Translations under genes and position numbers: made by a program
Shown here: positions 13,264 through 13,455 of the stretch, one piece after another
Layout: each line of letters opens with the position of its first letter
Position numbering within the stretch: position 1 is the first letter of the stretch
Source of the DNA: IOR16 sp963521065
Lineage (GTDB): Bacteria > Bacillota > Clostridia > Peptostreptococcales > Anaerovoracaceae
DNA length: 13,455 nucleotides
NCBI GenBank assembly: GCA_963521065.1
Contig: CAUQTI010000034.1
Coordinates: 1 to 13,455 of the forward strand
Reading direction: 5' to 3'
Notes under the pieces: generated by a model
Database searches by the model: none
What the model was told of the DNA's origin: nothing
The model's input: only the letters and a program-made list of their open reading frames with translations

Positions 13264-13296
13264 AACAAGGTCAACCGGCGTATGGTTGACCTTGTT
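13264..13296 (+). terminator. Perfect 13-bp inverted repeat after the micro-ORFs
   Basis: AACAAGGTCAACC and GGTTGACCTTGTT are exact reverse complements around GGCGTAT. The stem would be very stable, but the bases after it (GCCTTG) are not a proper T-run. It may be a weak or factor-assisted terminator, or an operator. Confidence 0.6.
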
Positions 13297-13347
13297 GCCT
13301 TGTATGGACCCCTAAAAATAGACCGGGATATTAAATAGAATAGAAGT

Positions 13348-13368
13348 AAGTACATTATAAGTACATTA
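13348..13368. repeat. Short tandem repeat, AAGTACATTA twice
   Basis: Two exact 10-base copies are separated by one T, giving an 11-base period, close to one DNA turn. It lies upstream of the last open frame and could bind a protein as a direct repeat. Confidence 0.4.
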
Positions 13369-13381
13369 AATGAATAAGTAG

Positions 13382-13455
13382 ATGAAAGAGATGCTTTCTA
13401 AAGTAAATGAAAAAAATAGAAGAATGTCCTTGACAGGAGGCGTATCCTCTGCTAT
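13382..13455 (+). CDS. Start of a possible gene running off the window
   Basis: From ATG 13382 the frame is open to the window end (24 codons, beginning MKEMLSKVNEKNRRMSLTGG). There is no good ribosome binding site upstream, and the ATG at 13424 in the same frame is an alternative start. Too little is present to name it. Confidence 0.25.
   Translation, partial: MKEMLSKVNEKNRRMSLTGGVSSA

Overview
The window reads as an AT-rich, low-GC Gram-positive chromosome, most likely from an anaerobic Clostridia (Eubacteriales-type) bacterium. Supporting signs are strong purine-rich ribosome binding sites, TTG starts, CCA-encoding tRNA genes, a UviA/BhlA-type sigma/holin pair, a copper-amine-oxidase-like stalk protein, a DUF4367-type anti-sigma protein and a DUF4143 ATPase. 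Genus cannot be assigned from the sequence alone.

Left part (1-2054): a small group-5-like sigma factor (TcdR/UviA/BotR type) is followed at once by a BhlA/UviB holin-like protein. This is the two-gene layout of regulated toxin or bacteriocin release modules, but no toxin or bacteriocin gene is visible. A bidirectional terminator separates the pair from a convergent gene for a secreted stalk-domain protein.

Middle (2236-7734): a strong promoter drives six tRNA genes (Met, Val, Asp, His, Gln, Cys) ending in an intrinsic terminator. Next come a small two-helix membrane protein on the minus strand and a 430-bp gene-free stretch with several strong inverted repeats. An ABC-F ATPase and a large U32-family protein (likely tRNA/rRNA hydroxylation class) follow as an operon. 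Just after the U32 gene lies a decayed copy of the tRNA-Cys 3' end plus its terminator. The block from 2912 to 7690 is therefore bracketed by related sequences, which suggests an old duplication or insertion.

Right part (7892-13455): a DUF4143 ATPase and a membrane diguanylate cyclase with a GGEEF active site and an RxxD inhibitory site sit as separate units. An ECF-like sigma factor overlaps its membrane anti-sigma protein. Downstream is a secreted small protein preceded by an ECF-type promoter candidate. The end holds two overlapping micro-ORFs (40 and 39 codons) closed by a perfect 13-bp inverted repeat, then a stretch that may lead into another gene or an insertion sequence.

As a whole the window is rich in signalling: two alternative sigma factors, c-di-GMP synthesis, and a leader-structured ABC-F gene. 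Function names rest on motif recognition by eye; no database search was run.
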